The position numbers and the translations under genes were made by a program. DNA of 64,000 nt from positions 151,272-215,271 of the forward strand of contig NZ_JAGGKG010000007.1 of NCBI RefSeq assembly GCF_017873435.1, written 5' to 3'. Of this stretch, positions 1 through 11,041 are shown piece after piece. A model generated the notes under the pieces. That model did not search any database and was not told the origin of the DNA. It worked only from the letters and a program-made list of their open reading frames with translations. Source of the stretch: Paenibacillus turicensis. Its GTDB lineage: Bacteria > Bacillota > Bacilli > Paenibacillales > Paenibacillaceae. The stretch's first letter is position 1, and each line of letters starts with the position of its first letter.

Positions 1-2
1 TT

Positions 3-1073
3 GCATTATTTGAATCAAATGAAATAGAAAAAATAGGAAATGTCGCTAACATAATTATGGAGCGTATGCATCCAGAGCCAATCACGACATTTGTTATTGG
101 ACGCAATGTGAACTATACCAACATATGTGATGTCTATTGTCGTTTTTGTGCTTTTTATCGTAGACCTGGTTCTGATGAAGGTTATGTATTACCTGATGAA
201 GTTATTTTTCAAAAAATACAAGAAACCATTGATGTAGGTGGGACTGAAATTTTAATGCAGGGAGGAACAAATCCTAACCTTCCATTTAGCTATTATACGA
301 ATTTGCTCAAAGCGATTAAAGAACGTTTTCCAGAGATTACGATGCATTCATTTTCACCAGCAGAAATTGTGAAGATGAAGGAAGTGTCAGACGGACTTTC
401 TTTGGAAGAGGTAATTAGACAAATTCATGAAGCTGGGCTTGACTCCTTGCCAGGTGGGGGTGCAGAGATTTTAGATGACCGCACTCGCCGCAAAATCAGT
501 CGGCTTAAAGGCTCTTGGAGAGACTGGATGGATGTGATGCAAACCGCACATCGGATTGGAATGAACACGACAGCAACGATGGTTATTGGTTTAGGCGAAT
601 CGATGGAAGAACGTGCCCTTCATCTTATGCGTGTTCGTGATGCACAAGATGAATGTGTCCAAAATGGTTATGATTCTGAGGGCTTTCTTGCCTTTATTCC
701 GTGGACCTTCCAGCCAGATAATACGAATTTGAAGCTTGAACGACAAACTCCTGAGGAATATTTGAAAACAGTAGCGATTAGTCGGATTGTGCTAGATAAT
801 ATTAAAAATATCCAATCCTCTTGGGTCACTATGGGACCTGAAATTGGTAAGCTGTCACTTCGTTATGGATGTAATGATTTTGGTAGTACAATGATTGAGG
901 AAAATGTAGTGTCCTCTGCTGGTGCAACTTATAAAGTGAATATTGAATCTATATTGTCTATTATTCGTGAAGCAGGTAAAGTTCCTGCACAGCGTAACAC
1001 TAAATATGATATATTGCGTGTATTTGATGACGAAGCGGCTTCAATTGAGCGTGATTTTACAATGCAAAACTAA
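3..1073 (+). CDS. mqnC: Cyclic dehypoxanthinyl futalosine synthase MqnC (5' partial)
   Basis: Radical SAM enzyme of the futalosine menaquinone pathway, converting dehypoxanthine futalosine to its cyclic form. The CxxxCxxC cluster motif (codons at 126, 138 and 147, reading CDVYCRFC) follows the family-typical run GRNVNYTNIC. Upstream of the in-frame ATG at 57 the frame stays open to the window edge and still reads like the MqnC N-terminus (LFESNEIEKIGNVA), so the true start lies outside and 57 is an internal Met. The C-terminal part contains PWTFQPDNTNL and the MGPEIGKLSLRYGCNDFGSTM region expected of the family. A terminator follows at 1118-1160, so this is the last gene of its unit. A UbiD-type decarboxylase of the same pathway lies at 31606. 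Confidence 0.93.
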   Translation, partial: ALFESNEIEKIGNVANIIMERMHPEPITTFVIGRNVNYTNICDVYCRFCAFYRRPGSDEGYVLPDEVIFQKIQETIDVGGTEILMQGGTNPNLPFSYYTNLLKAIKERFPEITMHSFSPAEIVKMKEVSDGLSLEEVIRQIHEAGLDSLPGGGAEILDDRTRRKISRLKGSWRDWMDVMQTAHRIGMNTTATMVIGLGESMEERALHLMRVRDAQDECVQNGYDSEGFLAFIPWTFQPDNTNLKLERQTPEEYLKTVAISRIVLDNIKNIQSSWVTMGPEIGKLSLRYGCNDFGSTMIEENVVSSAGATYKVNIESILSIIREAGKVPAQRNTKYDILRVFDDEAASIERDFTMQN

Positions 1074-1117
1074 GAGTGCTTCTCTTAGTAACATTAACAT
1101 AATAACGATCAGTCAAA

Positions 1118-1160
1118 GGCTATTCTCTGTAGGTAAAAAACTACATAGGATAGCTTTTTT
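1118..1160 (+). terminator. Terminator after mqnC
   Basis: A 15-bp imperfect stem, GGCTATTCTCTGTAG paired with CTACATAGGATAGCT (one mismatch, G-U pairs allowed), is followed by six T. The remaining 1161-1398 stretch is the AT-rich leader of the collagen-like gene. Confidence 0.8.
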
Positions 1161-1262
1161 GGCGATGACTTGATAAAGCAAATACAAAAATAATTATTTT
1201 TTTCCTTTTTTAGTGATTAAAAACAGAAAATTGAATAAGGTTAGAATAGTTCAATTCTGAAC

Positions 1263-1393
1263 ATATAAGCTAGCCTTGGATGCCAGTATAAAATTTAAAG
1301 GATTCAAAACTTTTTAAAAGAACAATTACTTGAATTTCCTCTCGATTTAAACGTTCTTGGTGTTAGCTTATATTTTAAAAAATTCGAGAGGTG
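1263..1393 (+). promoter_or_regulatory. Leader with crossing inverted repeats covering the RBS of the collagen-like gene
   Basis: CCTCTCGA (1338-1345) is perfectly complementary to TCGAGAGG (1384-1391), which contains the Shine-Dalgarno GAGAGG of the gene at 1399. A second perfect 10-bp inverted repeat, ATATAAGCTA (1263-1272) with TAGCTTATAT (1364-1373), crosses the first, so the two pairings are either mutually exclusive or form a pseudoknot. Direct observation of complementarity; a regulatory role is inference. Confidence 0.45.
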
Positions 1394-1398
1394 ATTAG

Positions 1399-3120
<1,722 letters not shown>

Positions 3121-3165
3121 TAATAAAAAGTATAGCTTAAGCAGTAATTACTGATATACATGACA

Positions 3166-3200
3166 AAAGGGAGCTATCATTGCTCCCTTTAACTTTTTTG
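3166..3200. terminator. Bidirectional terminator between convergent genes
   Basis: Perfect 9-bp stem AAAGGGAGC/GCTCCCTTT with a 7-nt loop, flanked by A- and T-rich tracts, lies between the collagen-like gene and the convergent lipoprotein gene. Confidence 0.8.
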
Positions 3201-3227
3201 GGTATTAATCTCTTTGTTCTTGCTTCT

Positions 3228-3605
3228 TTATTTAGAAATAAAATCCTCTACACTATTTTTTCTAATATCGATATAATTTTCTGGATTTTTGGTTTGAATC
3301 AATTTAATATATAGAGGCTTTTGTGTTGGATGATTTCCCCCAATCAAAAGGTAATAGCCTTCCTCTATTTCATAACGTAATATATATAGTCCACTACCAA
3401 TCTCCTTACTGTCATAACGATCAAAATCATTCCATGACAGCTCTTGTTTTTTATGAGATAAATCAATTACTTTTTCTAAAGTTAGTTTTTCTTTACGGAA
3501 TAATTGCCATTGATCATTAACTTCTAACTGTTTATTGCTACAAGATGTCATAATAAGCATTAAAATAAAAATACAGAATCCTATAAATTTCTTATCCTTA
3601 CCCAT
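3228..3605 (-). CDS. Small predicted lipoprotein of unknown function
   Basis: 125 residues. Positively charged start (MGKDKK), hydrophobic segment, then lipobox MTSC with Cys22, so it should be lipidated and held on the outer face of the membrane. The mature part is about 100 residues, polar and Lys/Glu-rich, with no domain I recognise. A clear RBS (AGGAGG) precedes the ATG on the minus strand. It is a single gene, convergent with the collagen-like gene. Function unknown. Confidence 0.7.
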   Translation of the reverse strand: MGKDKKFIGFCIFILMLIMTSCSNKQLEVNDQWQLFRKEKLTLEKVIDLSHKKQELSWNDFDRYDSKEIGSGLYILRYEIEEGYYLLIGGNHPTQKPLYIKLIQTKNPENYIDIRKNSVEDFISK

Positions 3606-3820
3606 ATAATCTCCTCCTATTTCGAGGTTAACTTCCCCGATTATAACATATGCTTCATAAGTTAAGTATCTAAAGTGAAATAAGTAACAAGCTATTTATA
3701 TCAAATTTTGTTCTCTGTTGTGCTTAAAATGAATAACTTGAATAAGTTAAGAATAACGTTTGCTAATCTAGATGTAGGATTAGTGAAGTGCCATGAGTTT
3801 TTCTTGAAAAGGGGGATATC

Positions 3821-5713
3821 ATGAACCGTATTTTAATCGCAAGTCCAATTAAGCAAGTCCCAGCAATATTAAAGCTTTTTTTACAATCACTTGATGAGCT
3901 TGACATTAATGAATTTGAGGTTGATTTTTATTTCGTAGATAACAATGAGGAACAGGAGTCAATTGATTTACTAGACCAGTTTCAGCAAAAACATAGCAAT
4001 ACAATTATTGTTAAAAATAGCTCAACTGAATCCTATCAAAAAAATGAATATACTCATTATTGGAACGATGAGTTGGTTGATAAAGTCGCTCAAATGAAGG
4101 ATGGAATTATTGAATATGCACTTGAAGCAACCTATGATGGTTTATTTTTAGTGGATTCCGACTTAGTTTTATCACCTGATACACTATCCAGATTAGAAGC
4201 TTCAGACAAGGATATTATTTCTAATATTTTCTGGACAAGATGGCAACCTGACACAGAACCACTTCCTCAAGTTTGGATGATGGATGAGTATTCATTTTCT
4301 CAAATTCCGAGCAAAAAGGATGAAGCACAAGCTCAACAGGAAGCAGCGATTTTTTTAGAAAAAATGAAAGTTCCAGGTATTTATGAGGTTGGGGGATTAG
4401 GGGCATGTACGCTAATAAGTCACAAAGCTTTAGAAAGTGGTGTTTGCTTCAAACGCTTGCCTAATGTGTCCTTCTGGGGAGAGGATCGTCATTTTTGTAT
4501 CCGTGCAGCAGCACTAGGCTTCTCCATGTATGTAGATACACATCAGCCTGCTTATCATATTTATAGGGAATCTGATTTAGAAGGAGTGGAAAACTACAAG
4601 CGTGCGCTAAGGGGAGAAGAAGCAGGTGGAATCTCGATTAGCTTATGTATGATTGTGAAGGATGAGGAGCCTACGATTGGGAGATGTTTGGCTTCTGTCC
4701 AAGGAATTGCTGATGAAATCATTATTGTCGATACCGGTTCTACAGATCGAACTAAAGAAATTGCAGCCCAATTTAATGCAACCATTTATGATTTTTCTTG
4801 GATCGATGACTTTGCGGCTGCTCGTAATTATGCATTTGATCAGGCAACAAAACAATATATTATGTGGCTTGATGCAGATGATGTGATTTTAGAAGAGGAT
4901 CGTCAAGCCTTCCTTCGTCTCAAATACGAGCTTTCTTTTGATGTAGATAGTGTCATGATGAACTATAACCTTGCGTTTGATGCCAATGGCAAACCTACTA
5001 CAAGCTTAAAGCGAAACCGGCTAGTTAAACGCTCTAAAGGATTTCGTTGGATTGGTGTTGTACATGAGTATTTGGAAGTGTACGGAAATATTATGCAAAG
5101 TGAGATTTCAATCACCCATAAAAAGGAAAAAACGTATTCCGATCGTAACTTACGTATTTATAAAAAGAGGGTAGAGCTAGGGGAAAGCTTTAAACCAAGA
5201 GATCTCTATTATTATGGAAATGAACTGATGGATCACTTGATGTTTGATGAAGCTGCTGAGCAATATGAGGCATTCCTAGCAACAAAGCAAGGGTGGGTAG
5301 AGGATCAAATTGCGGCATGTCAAAAGCTTGCTGATTGCTACAGTCATCTAAATAAGCTTGAGCTTCAATTTCGTTCATTGTTCCGCGCTATGGAATTTGC
5401 TCCGCCAAGAGCAGAGGTATGCTGTCGGTTAGGTGCTTTATTTGTAGAACAAGACCGTATAAACGAAGCTATTTTCTGGTATACGACAGCAACTCAACTA
5501 GGAAAGCCACCTGTAACTGGTGCTTTTACTATTCATGCTTATTGGACTTGGCTACCTTATTTGCAGCTATGTGTTTGTTATGATCGGTTAGGCCAATATG
5601 TTAAAGCGAACGAATGCAACGAAAAGGCATTATCATTTCACCCCACTCATCCAAGCATGTTAGCGAATCAAGCTTATTTGGCAAAAAGGCTTGAGGAGGT
5701 GAATCAGAAGTAA
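3821..5713 (+). CDS. Multidomain glycosyltransferase: GT-A domain, GT2 domain, TPR tail
   Basis: 630 residues. Residues 1-265 look like an Anp1/GT-A-type fold with a DSD metal-binding motif (112-114). Residues 270-480 form a second, canonical GT2 domain (SLCMIVKDEE, DTGSTD at 304, LDADD at 351). The tail from about 500 has tetratricopeptide-like helices. It probably transfers sugars to a surface protein or polymer in the cytoplasm; acceptor and donor cannot be read from sequence. Start is ATG 3821 behind AAGGGGG. The stop overlaps the next GT start (TAATG), so the two are translationally coupled. Proximity to a Thr-rich collagen-like protein raises the possibility that it is a glycosylation substrate, an inference only. 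Confidence 0.8.
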   Translation: MNRILIASPIKQVPAILKLFLQSLDELDINEFEVDFYFVDNNEEQESIDLLDQFQQKHSNTIIVKNSSTESYQKNEYTHYWNDELVDKVAQMKDGIIEYALEATYDGLFLVDSDLVLSPDTLSRLEASDKDIISNIFWTRWQPDTEPLPQVWMMDEYSFSQIPSKKDEAQAQQEAAIFLEKMKVPGIYEVGGLGACTLISHKALESGVCFKRLPNVSFWGEDRHFCIRAAALGFSMYVDTHQPAYHIYRESDLEGVENYKRALRGEEAGGISISLCMIVKDEEPTIGRCLASVQGIADEIIIVDTGSTDRTKEIAAQFNATIYDFSWIDDFAAARNYAFDQATKQYIMWLDADDVILEEDRQAFLRLKYELSFDVDSVMMNYNLAFDANGKPTTSLKRNRLVKRSKGFRWIGVVHEYLEVYGNIMQSEISITHKKEKTYSDRNLRIYKKRVELGESFKPRDLYYYGNELMDHLMFDEAAEQYEAFLATKQGWVEDQIAACQKLADCYSHLNKLELQFRSLFRAMEFAPPRAEVCCRLGALFVEQDRINEAIFWYTTATQLGKPPVTGAFTIHAYWTWLPYLQLCVCYDRLGQYVKANECNEKALSFHPTHPSMLANQAYLAKRLEEVNQK

Positions 5714-6429
5714 TGTATGATTTAAACAACAAAGTAACCTTATCGATGATTGTCCATAATGAAGCGGATCGTTATTTGTCCAAAGCCTTATTAATGCACC
5801 GAGAATATATTCAAGAAGCAGTTATTATTGATGATGGAAGTACCGATAACACGGCAGAAATATGCAAAGACTTGCTTCATGGAATTCCATTACGGCTCAT
5901 CACAAATGCTAAATCTGCTTTTCATAACGAAGTGGAGCTGAGACAACAGCAATGGAAGGAGACGGTTAGCGGTAACCCCGATTGGATTTTAAGTCTAGAT
6001 GCAGATGAAATGTTTGAACCAAATGCTAAAAATATGATAGATGAAATTGTATCACAAAGTGATTATGATGCTGTGTATTTTAGGTTGTATGATATGTGGA
6101 GTGAAACGCATTATCGGGATGATGCTTATTGGAATGCACACCAGAGCTATCGGCCTTTTTTAGTACGCTATCGTCCTGAAATTAATTATACGTGGAAGCA
6201 AACACCACAGCATTGCGGAAGGTTTCCTTTAGAAGTGACGCATTTTTCTTATTGGTGTCATCCGCTACGTTTAAAGCATTTTGGATGGGCGGATGAGCAA
6301 GATCGCCGTTATAAATATGAACGTTATATGAAGCTGGATAGTGAAATGAAGTATGGGTGGAAAGAGCAATACGAATCTATTTTAGATGAGAGTCCTCATC
6401 TTGTTGTATGGGAGGATGAAGTGAAATAG
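5713..6429 (+). CDS. Family 2 glycosyltransferase
   Basis: 238 residues, a single GT2 domain: TLSMIVHNEADRYL at the N-terminus, DDGSTDNT nucleotide-sugar region and LDADE metal-binding motif. No membrane segment, so presumably cytosolic. The start codon shares a base with the stop of the upstream glycosyltransferase (TAATG). Substrate unknown. The C-terminal part is rich in Trp/Tyr/His, as in the related short GT2 proteins of Bacillales. Confidence 0.8.
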   Translation: MYDLNNKVTLSMIVHNEADRYLSKALLMHREYIQEAVIIDDGSTDNTAEICKDLLHGIPLRLITNAKSAFHNEVELRQQQWKETVSGNPDWILSLDADEMFEPNAKNMIDEIVSQSDYDAVYFRLYDMWSETHYRDDAYWNAHQSYRPFLVRYRPEINYTWKQTPQHCGRFPLEVTHFSYWCHPLRLKHFGWADEQDRRYKYERYMKLDSEMKYGWKEQYESILDESPHLVVWEDEVK

Positions 6430-6507
6430 TTACCATTCGTCCTTTTTGTATATCCCTCTGCTCCCCACCATATACTTTGTAGAGGAAGTGGAGGGAGGTT
6501 CACATAA

Positions 6508-7380
6508 ATGGGATTGTTTATTTTTCGGGTATTGAGTTTGAATGCATTATCAGGACAACAGTTTGCAACCTATATCACTAAGGAATGTGGAAATAAACAA
6601 CACTTTCGGCTACATATTTCATCGGAGCAGGATTGGAATAAGCCTTTTCATGAGATCCAAATTTTTATTAAAGAGGAAGAAGAAAAGTCACAGCTAGCTA
6701 GAGCAGTTGCAAAATATATTGTCAATGAATGTGAACCACAATTGGTAAAAGTCATGCTTAAAAAAGAGAGCTTGGCTCAAGAAGAAGATGAATTTGTTAA
6801 GTTGTACAATTTCTGTATGGATTTGCTTGTGGATACAACAGAAAACAAACGCTCGCGTAATTTTAGAATTGAAAAAATTGCCACAGCTTGTATGGACTAC
6901 TTTAGCCAACATCGATTACTTCATGTCGAAGGTTTTATTTCTTTTTGGTTGAAGGAGTATACTCGGTTATTGCAAGACACGATGCAATATGCAATTGAAG
7001 AATATTTGCTTGATCGGCAATATGAAGAATTTATTAGCTTGTTACAATATTTTGTTTATTACCAGGAGCCACTGACCCCAGTATTACATTTAATACATGA
7101 TCATGACAGTGAGTTTAACATTTTAAATGAACAGTTTAAGGAAGTTAATGTCAACTATGTTCAAGGGGTAGTTGCCCGCATTGCTGATCAGGAGCTCGAA
7201 ATGGAGGATGCAATTGTCAGCACCTTAATTACATTATCTCCAGAGCGCATTGTCCTTCATACGATGGAGCCACAAGCTGTAATTATAACGACAATTAAGC
7301 GTATATTTGGTGAACGCGTAGAGGTATGTACGGGTTGTACCACTTGTCAGATGATTCATGGTCAAAAAAGTACAAATTAA
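6508..7380 (+). CDS. ytxC: Sporulation protein YtxC
   Basis: 290 residues, close to the family length. Predicted mainly helical and acidic, with the YtxC-like stretch LLDRQYEEFISLLQYFVYYQE and a cysteine cluster at the C-terminus (CTGCTTC). Position directly upstream of thrS matches the conserved ytxC-thrS order of Bacillus. The biochemical role of YtxC is not known; it is linked to sporulation. RBS GGAGGGAGG precedes the ATG. A strong promoter and T-box separate it from thrS. Confidence 0.85.
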   Translation: MGLFIFRVLSLNALSGQQFATYITKECGNKQHFRLHISSEQDWNKPFHEIQIFIKEEEEKSQLARAVAKYIVNECEPQLVKVMLKKESLAQEEDEFVKLYNFCMDLLVDTTENKRSRNFRIEKIATACMDYFSQHRLLHVEGFISFWLKEYTRLLQDTMQYAIEEYLLDRQYEEFISLLQYFVYYQEPLTPVLHLIHDHDSEFNILNEQFKEVNVNYVQGVVARIADQELEMEDAIVSTLITLSPERIVLHTMEPQAVIITTIKRIFGERVEVCTGCTTCQMIHGQKSTN

Positions 7381-7409
7381 AGTAAAAATGACTTAGATTA
7401 AGGTATGGC

Positions 7410-7438
7410 TTGACGTTTGGAAAACGCAATATTATAAT
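7410..7438 (+). promoter_or_regulatory. Vegetative promoter of thrS
   Basis: TTGACG (7410-7415), 17-bp spacer, TATAAT (7433-7438). The expected transcription start near 7445 gives a leader of about 400 nt. Confidence 0.8.
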
Positions 7439-7444
7439 GTTGTG

Positions 7445-7752
7445 TATTAAAGGCGTTGATAAAGACATGAATCAAAGATAAGGACTGTTCCAGAGAAAGG
7501 GATCTTGGCTGTAAGTCCCTTCAGTAACCAGCTTTGGTTTACCACTTTGTAGCTGTTTTCCTGAATATGTTTGCTTGTGTAGACACCATTGTTGGGTGTT
7601 ACCATGTTTAATATTACTAAGGAAAAACGGGTGATGACCGTTATATCATACTCAATTAAGGGTTACTTGTCTTTTGTAGTGACAAACTAGCTAAATGAGG
7701 GTGGAACCACGGGTAAATTAATGCTCGTCCCTTTCCAGGGGCGGGCTTTTTT
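7445..7752 (+). ncRNA. T-box leader of thrS
   Basis: The conserved T-box AGGGTGGAACCACG is at 7698-7711, and a terminator (GCTCGTCCC paired with GGGGCGGGC, then T6) is at 7723-7752. The AGAGA element of stem I is at about 7490-7495. ACC at 7601-7603, followed by A, is a candidate threonine specifier codon on the 3' side of stem I. Uncharged tRNA-Thr would stabilise the antiterminator and allow read-through into thrS; charged tRNA ends transcription. The exact specifier is inferred rather than folded. Confidence 0.92.
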
Positions 7753-7844
7753 GTGTACATATAGACGTATATGGATAGCTAAAATGTCTGTCTTTGGAGC
7801 TTAAGTTGAAGTGAAAAACACTACAGTACTAAGGAGGAAGTAAA

Positions 7845-9785
7845 ATGGCAATTTCAGTATCTTTACCAGACGGCTCTGTTCGGGAATATGTAGAAGGCAA
7901 CACTTTGGAGGATGTAGCTGCATCGATTAGCAGTGGGCTTCGTAAAAATGCAATTGCAGGTAAAATGGATGGAAAAGCGGTAGACTTAAATACTGCTTTA
8001 GTAGATGGCGCAAAGGTGGAAATTATTACACTTGATTCTCCAGATGGTCTAGAGATTATGCGTCACAGTACAGCGCATTTGATGGCGCAGGCTGTGAAGC
8101 GTTTATACGGGAATAAAGCAGTTAAGCTTGGTATTGGACCAACAATTGAAGATGGCTTCTATTATGATATGGAGTTAGAAAATTCCTTGAATCCTGAGGA
8201 TTTGCAAAAGATTGAAAAGGAAATGGAACGTATTATTGGTGAAAACCTGCCAATCACAAGAAGAAATGTTAGCCGCGAAGAAGCGATTGCGATCTTCACA
8301 GAATTAGGTGATCCTTATAAATTAGAATTGATTCGGGATCTTCCTGAGGATAGTGAAATTTCAATTTATGATCAAGGCGAGTTTTTTGATCTTTGTCGTG
8401 GACCACATGTTCCTTCTACTGGCAAAATTAAAGTGTTTAAATTGTTAAGTGTTGCTGGAGCTTACTGGCGTGGAGATAGTAAAAATGTAATGCTTCAACG
8501 TATTTATGGTACTGCATTTGTGAAAAAAGCACAGCTTGATGAGCATTTGCATTTCCTTGAAGAAGCCAAAAAACGTGATCACCGTAAATTAGGTAAAGAG
8601 CTTAACATCTTTACTTTCAATCAATTGGTGGGTCAAGGTTTGCCAATCTGGCTACCAAAAGGTGCAACTCTTCGCCGTACTTTAGAACGTTATATCGTTG
8701 ATATTGAGGAACGTCTTGGTTATCAGCATGTGTATACTCCAGTGCTTGGTAATGTAGAATTGTACAAAACTTCTGGACACTGGGAGCACTACCAAGAGGA
8801 TATGTTCCCTGTAATGGAAATGGATAATGAAGCACTAGTGCTTCGTCCGATGAACTGTCCTCACCATATGACTGTTTATAAGAGCAGTATGCATTCTTAT
8901 CGTGATTTACCAATCCGGATTGCAGAGCTTGGCATGCAGCACCGTTATGAAATGTCTGGCGCATTAACTGGCTTACATCGTGTACGTTCAATGACTCTTA
9001 ATGACGCACACATCTTCTGCCGACTTGATCAAATTAAAAGTGAGTTTACTCGTGTGTTAGATCTAATTAAGCAGGTATATAATGACTTTGGATTTGAGGA
9101 ATATCGGTTCCGCTTGTCTTACCGTGATCCACAGGATACAGAGAAATATTTCCAAAATGATGAAATGTGGAATACTGCACAACGAATGTTACGCGAGGTA
9201 GTAGAAGAAGCAGGTCTTCCATTTTATGAAGCAGAAGGCGAAGCGGCATTCTACGGTCCTAAGCTAGACGTACAGGTTAAAACTGCATTAGGAAAAGAAG
9301 AAACTTTGTCTACTATTCAAATTGATTTCTTGCTTCCTGAACGTTTTGAGCTTGAATACGTTGGTGATGATGGCTTAAAGCACCGTCCAGTTGTATTACA
9401 CCGCGGTATTTTAGGTACTATGGAACGTTTCTCTGCATTCTTGCTAGAAAACTTTGCGGGTAACTTGCCTGTATGGTTATCTCCTGTGCAAGCGAAGGTC
9501 ATTCCAGTTTCTACTGCATTTGAAGCTTATGCGCGTGAAGTTGAGGATAAGTTAAGAGCAAGTGGTGTTCGTGCGGAAGCGGATTTACGTAATGAAAAAT
9601 TGGGCTATAAGATTCGTGAAGCGCAATTAGAGAAGATTCCATATATGTTCGTAGTGGGTGAAAATGAGCAAAATAGTGCTTCTGTTGCGATCCGTAAACG
9701 TGGGGAAGGCGACATTGGAGTTAAGTCTTTAGATGAAGCAGTGGGGATGTTAAAAGACGATATTTCTAATCACACTATTTTTTAG
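7845..9785 (+). CDS. thrS: Threonyl-tRNA synthetase
   Basis: 646 residues, usual length for the class IIa enzyme. Order: TGS domain (1-62), editing domain with [12 protein letters not shown] and the DLCRGPHV segment (about 65-240), catalytic core with MNCPHHM (zinc Cys) and motif 2 region, and C-terminal anticodon-binding domain. Charges tRNA-Thr and removes misacylated serine. Start at ATG 7845 behind AAGGAGGAAG. Regulated by the T-box leader just upstream. Its 3' terminator runs into the start codon of the next gene. Confidence 0.97.
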   Translation: MAISVSLPDGSVREYVEGNTLEDVAASISSGLRKNAIAGKMDGKAVDLNTALVDGAKVEIITLDSPDGLEIMRHSTAHLMAQAVKRLYGNKAVKLGIGPTIEDGFYYDMELENSLNPEDLQKIEKEMERIIGENLPITRRNVSREEAIAIFTELGDPYKLELIRDLPEDSEISIYDQGEFFDLCRGPHVPSTGKIKVFKLLSVAGAYWRGDSKNVMLQRIYGTAFVKKAQLDEHLHFLEEAKKRDHRKLGKELNIFTFNQLVGQGLPIWLPKGATLRRTLERYIVDIEERLGYQHVYTPVLGNVELYKTSGHWEHYQEDMFPVMEMDNEALVLRPMNCPHHMTVYKSSMHSYRDLPIRIAELGMQHRYEMSGALTGLHRVRSMTLNDAHIFCRLDQIKSEFTRVLDLIKQVYNDFGFEEYRFRLSYRDPQDTEKYFQNDEMWNTAQRMLREVVEEAGLPFYEAEGEAAFYGPKLDVQVKTALGKEETLSTIQIDFLLPERFELEYVGDDGLKHRPVVLHRGILGTMERFSAFLLENFAGNLPVWLSPVQAKVIPVSTAFEAYAREVEDKLRASGVRAEADLRNEKLGYKIREAQLEKIPYMFVVGENEQNSASVAIRKRGEGDIGVKSLDEAVGMLKDDISNHTIF

Positions 9786-9830
9786 AGATAAGAAATAGAT
9801 CTTCATTTTGTAAAAATTAATATTGTATGA

Positions 9831-9888
9831 AAAGTGACGCATCTGGCAATCCTTTTAGCAAAAGGGAGGGTTTTAGATGCGTCATTTT
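9831..9888 (+). terminator. Terminator hairpin of thrS that includes the next start codon
   Basis: TGACGCATCT (9835-9844) pairs perfectly with AGATGCGTCA (9875-9884); adjoining bases extend the stem and TTTT follows. The right arm contains the ATG (9877) of the 3D-domain gene. A smaller CCTTTT/AAAAGG hairpin inside the loop overlaps its RBS. Confidence 0.65.
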
Positions 9889-10509
9889 ACGATGTGGAAG
9901 TGTGCTGCTATAACTTTATTATTGTTGCCTATGCTTTCAGGTTTAGAGCCGCAAAAGGAGGATGTACAGCAACATGAGCATCAAGCAAGCTTGGGGAAGC
10001 TTAACTTTATTGAAGCGGTTAAAGCAAAAGAGATTGACGGAGACAAGCAACCAGTTACCCAAAAAAAAACAACTCCAGAAAAAAAGGATGTTAGGACAGT
10101 AACGGTTGTAGCAACAGGGTACACTGCAGGTTATGAATCAACAGGCAAACGGCCTAACCATCCAGACTATGGGATTACGTATTCTGGGGTTAAGGTAAGA
10201 AGAGATAAAAAGACGGTATCCACCATTGCAGCTGATTTAAAGCTATTTCCGTTAGGCACTATTTTTTATATTCCTGGGTATGGCTATGGTGTCGTTGCAG
10301 ATAAAGGCTCTGCCATCAAAGGGAAAAAAATCGACTTATATTTTAATACAAAAAAGCAAGTATATAAGGAATGGGGCAAAAAGGAAGTTGATATTCAGCT
10401 TATCCGTAAAGGCAATGGCAAGCTAACCGAAGCGATGCTCTTAGAGTTAGGCAAAGTGATGGAAGTAAGCAAGGAAATCCCCGAAGATTTATGGAAAAAT
10501 GCCATTTAG
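9877..10509 (+). CDS. 3D-domain protein, likely secreted cell-wall hydrolase
   Basis: 210 residues. A short hydrophobic signal segment (residues 6-22) is followed by a charged linker, then a 3D domain with a double-psi beta-barrel (about 70-165): [11 protein letters not shown], the aspartates of [22 protein letters not shown] and KIDLYF. This matches the YuiC/YabE-type 3D domain related to lytic transglycosylases (MltA), so cleavage of peptidoglycan, perhaps during sporulation or germination, is likely. Start ATG 9877 is supported by GGGAGGG at ideal spacing; the next Met would be too far away. Start codon and RBS lie inside a hairpin. Confidence 0.82.
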   Translation: MRHFTMWKCAAITLLLLPMLSGLEPQKEDVQQHEHQASLGKLNFIEAVKAKEIDGDKQPVTQKKTTPEKKDVRTVTVVATGYTAGYESTGKRPNHPDYGITYSGVKVRRDKKTVSTIAADLKLFPLGTIFYIPGYGYGVVADKGSAIKGKKIDLYFNTKKQVYKEWGKKEVDIQLIRKGNGKLTEAMLLELGKVMEVSKEIPEDLWKNAI

Positions 10510-10631
10510 GTGATCTAGTTATTCTAGCTTTGAATAAATTTAAACTTTTATCCACATAATACTTTACGGGTAAGGACTTCGTCGTAAGATTTAGTTCATT
10601 ACTCGGATTAAGTGGATGGAGGTGAATGACA

Positions 10632-10796
10632 ATGGCTAAAAACCAAAATAATAAAGCTGCTGCTTCTCCAGGATACAAAACACCTAACGAGAAGTTTAAT
10701 GCAGAATTTGCAGAAGAAACAAACACAACATTGAAGAAAAAAGTGAAAGATTCTCAAAACGCAGCAATGAATCATACTTCTCAAAACCAACAATAA
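10632..10796 (+). CDS. Gamma-type small acid-soluble spore protein
   Basis: 54 residues (MAKNQNNKAA... ending HTSQNQQ), Asn/Gln/Ala/Lys-rich. Contains one AEFAEETN segment matching the GPR cleavage consensus (EFASET) of gamma-type SASPs, which serve as an amino-acid store broken down at germination. Bacillus subtilis SspE has tandem segments; this one has a single copy. GGAGGTG lies 8 nt before the ATG. Followed by a clear terminator. Expected to be expressed in the forespore. Confidence 0.75.
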   Translation: MAKNQNNKAAASPGYKTPNEKFNAEFAEETNTTLKKKVKDSQNAAMNHTSQNQQ

Positions 10797-10822
10797 TGGT
10801 GAGCACAAGTATGCGTTCTGTA

Positions 10823-10838
10823 TACCATATATATGGTA
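10823..10838. other. 16-bp perfect palindrome
   Basis: TACCATATATATGGTA reads the same on both strands and sits between the SASP stop codon and its terminator. Function unknown; it may be chance in AT-rich DNA. Confidence 0.4.
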
Positions 10839-10843
10839 CCTAT

Positions 10844-10877
10844 AAAAAAGCATCCTTTTATAAGGGTGCTTTTTTTG
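10844..10877 (+). terminator. Terminator after the SASP gene
   Basis: AAGCATCC / GGGTGCTT stem with loop TTTTATAA, followed by T7. The rest of 10878-11041 is the leader of the LiaF-like gene. Confidence 0.85.
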
Positions 10878-11041
10878 TCTAGTGCTTACGTTATGCTTTG
10901 GTTAGATATATTTAGCTTAACTTTCACTAAGCATCTCAGTCTCTAGACCGATATGAATTTCATTCTCTGGCATACTATTGAACAACGGCTATATCGTGTA
11001 CACTATACATAACAAGAAATGTTTGTCAGGAGGTCATTAGC

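Noticed and set aside
943..1173. 76-residue plus-strand frame overlapping the end of mqnC
   Set aside because: Starts inside mqnC without an RBS and ends in the terminator.
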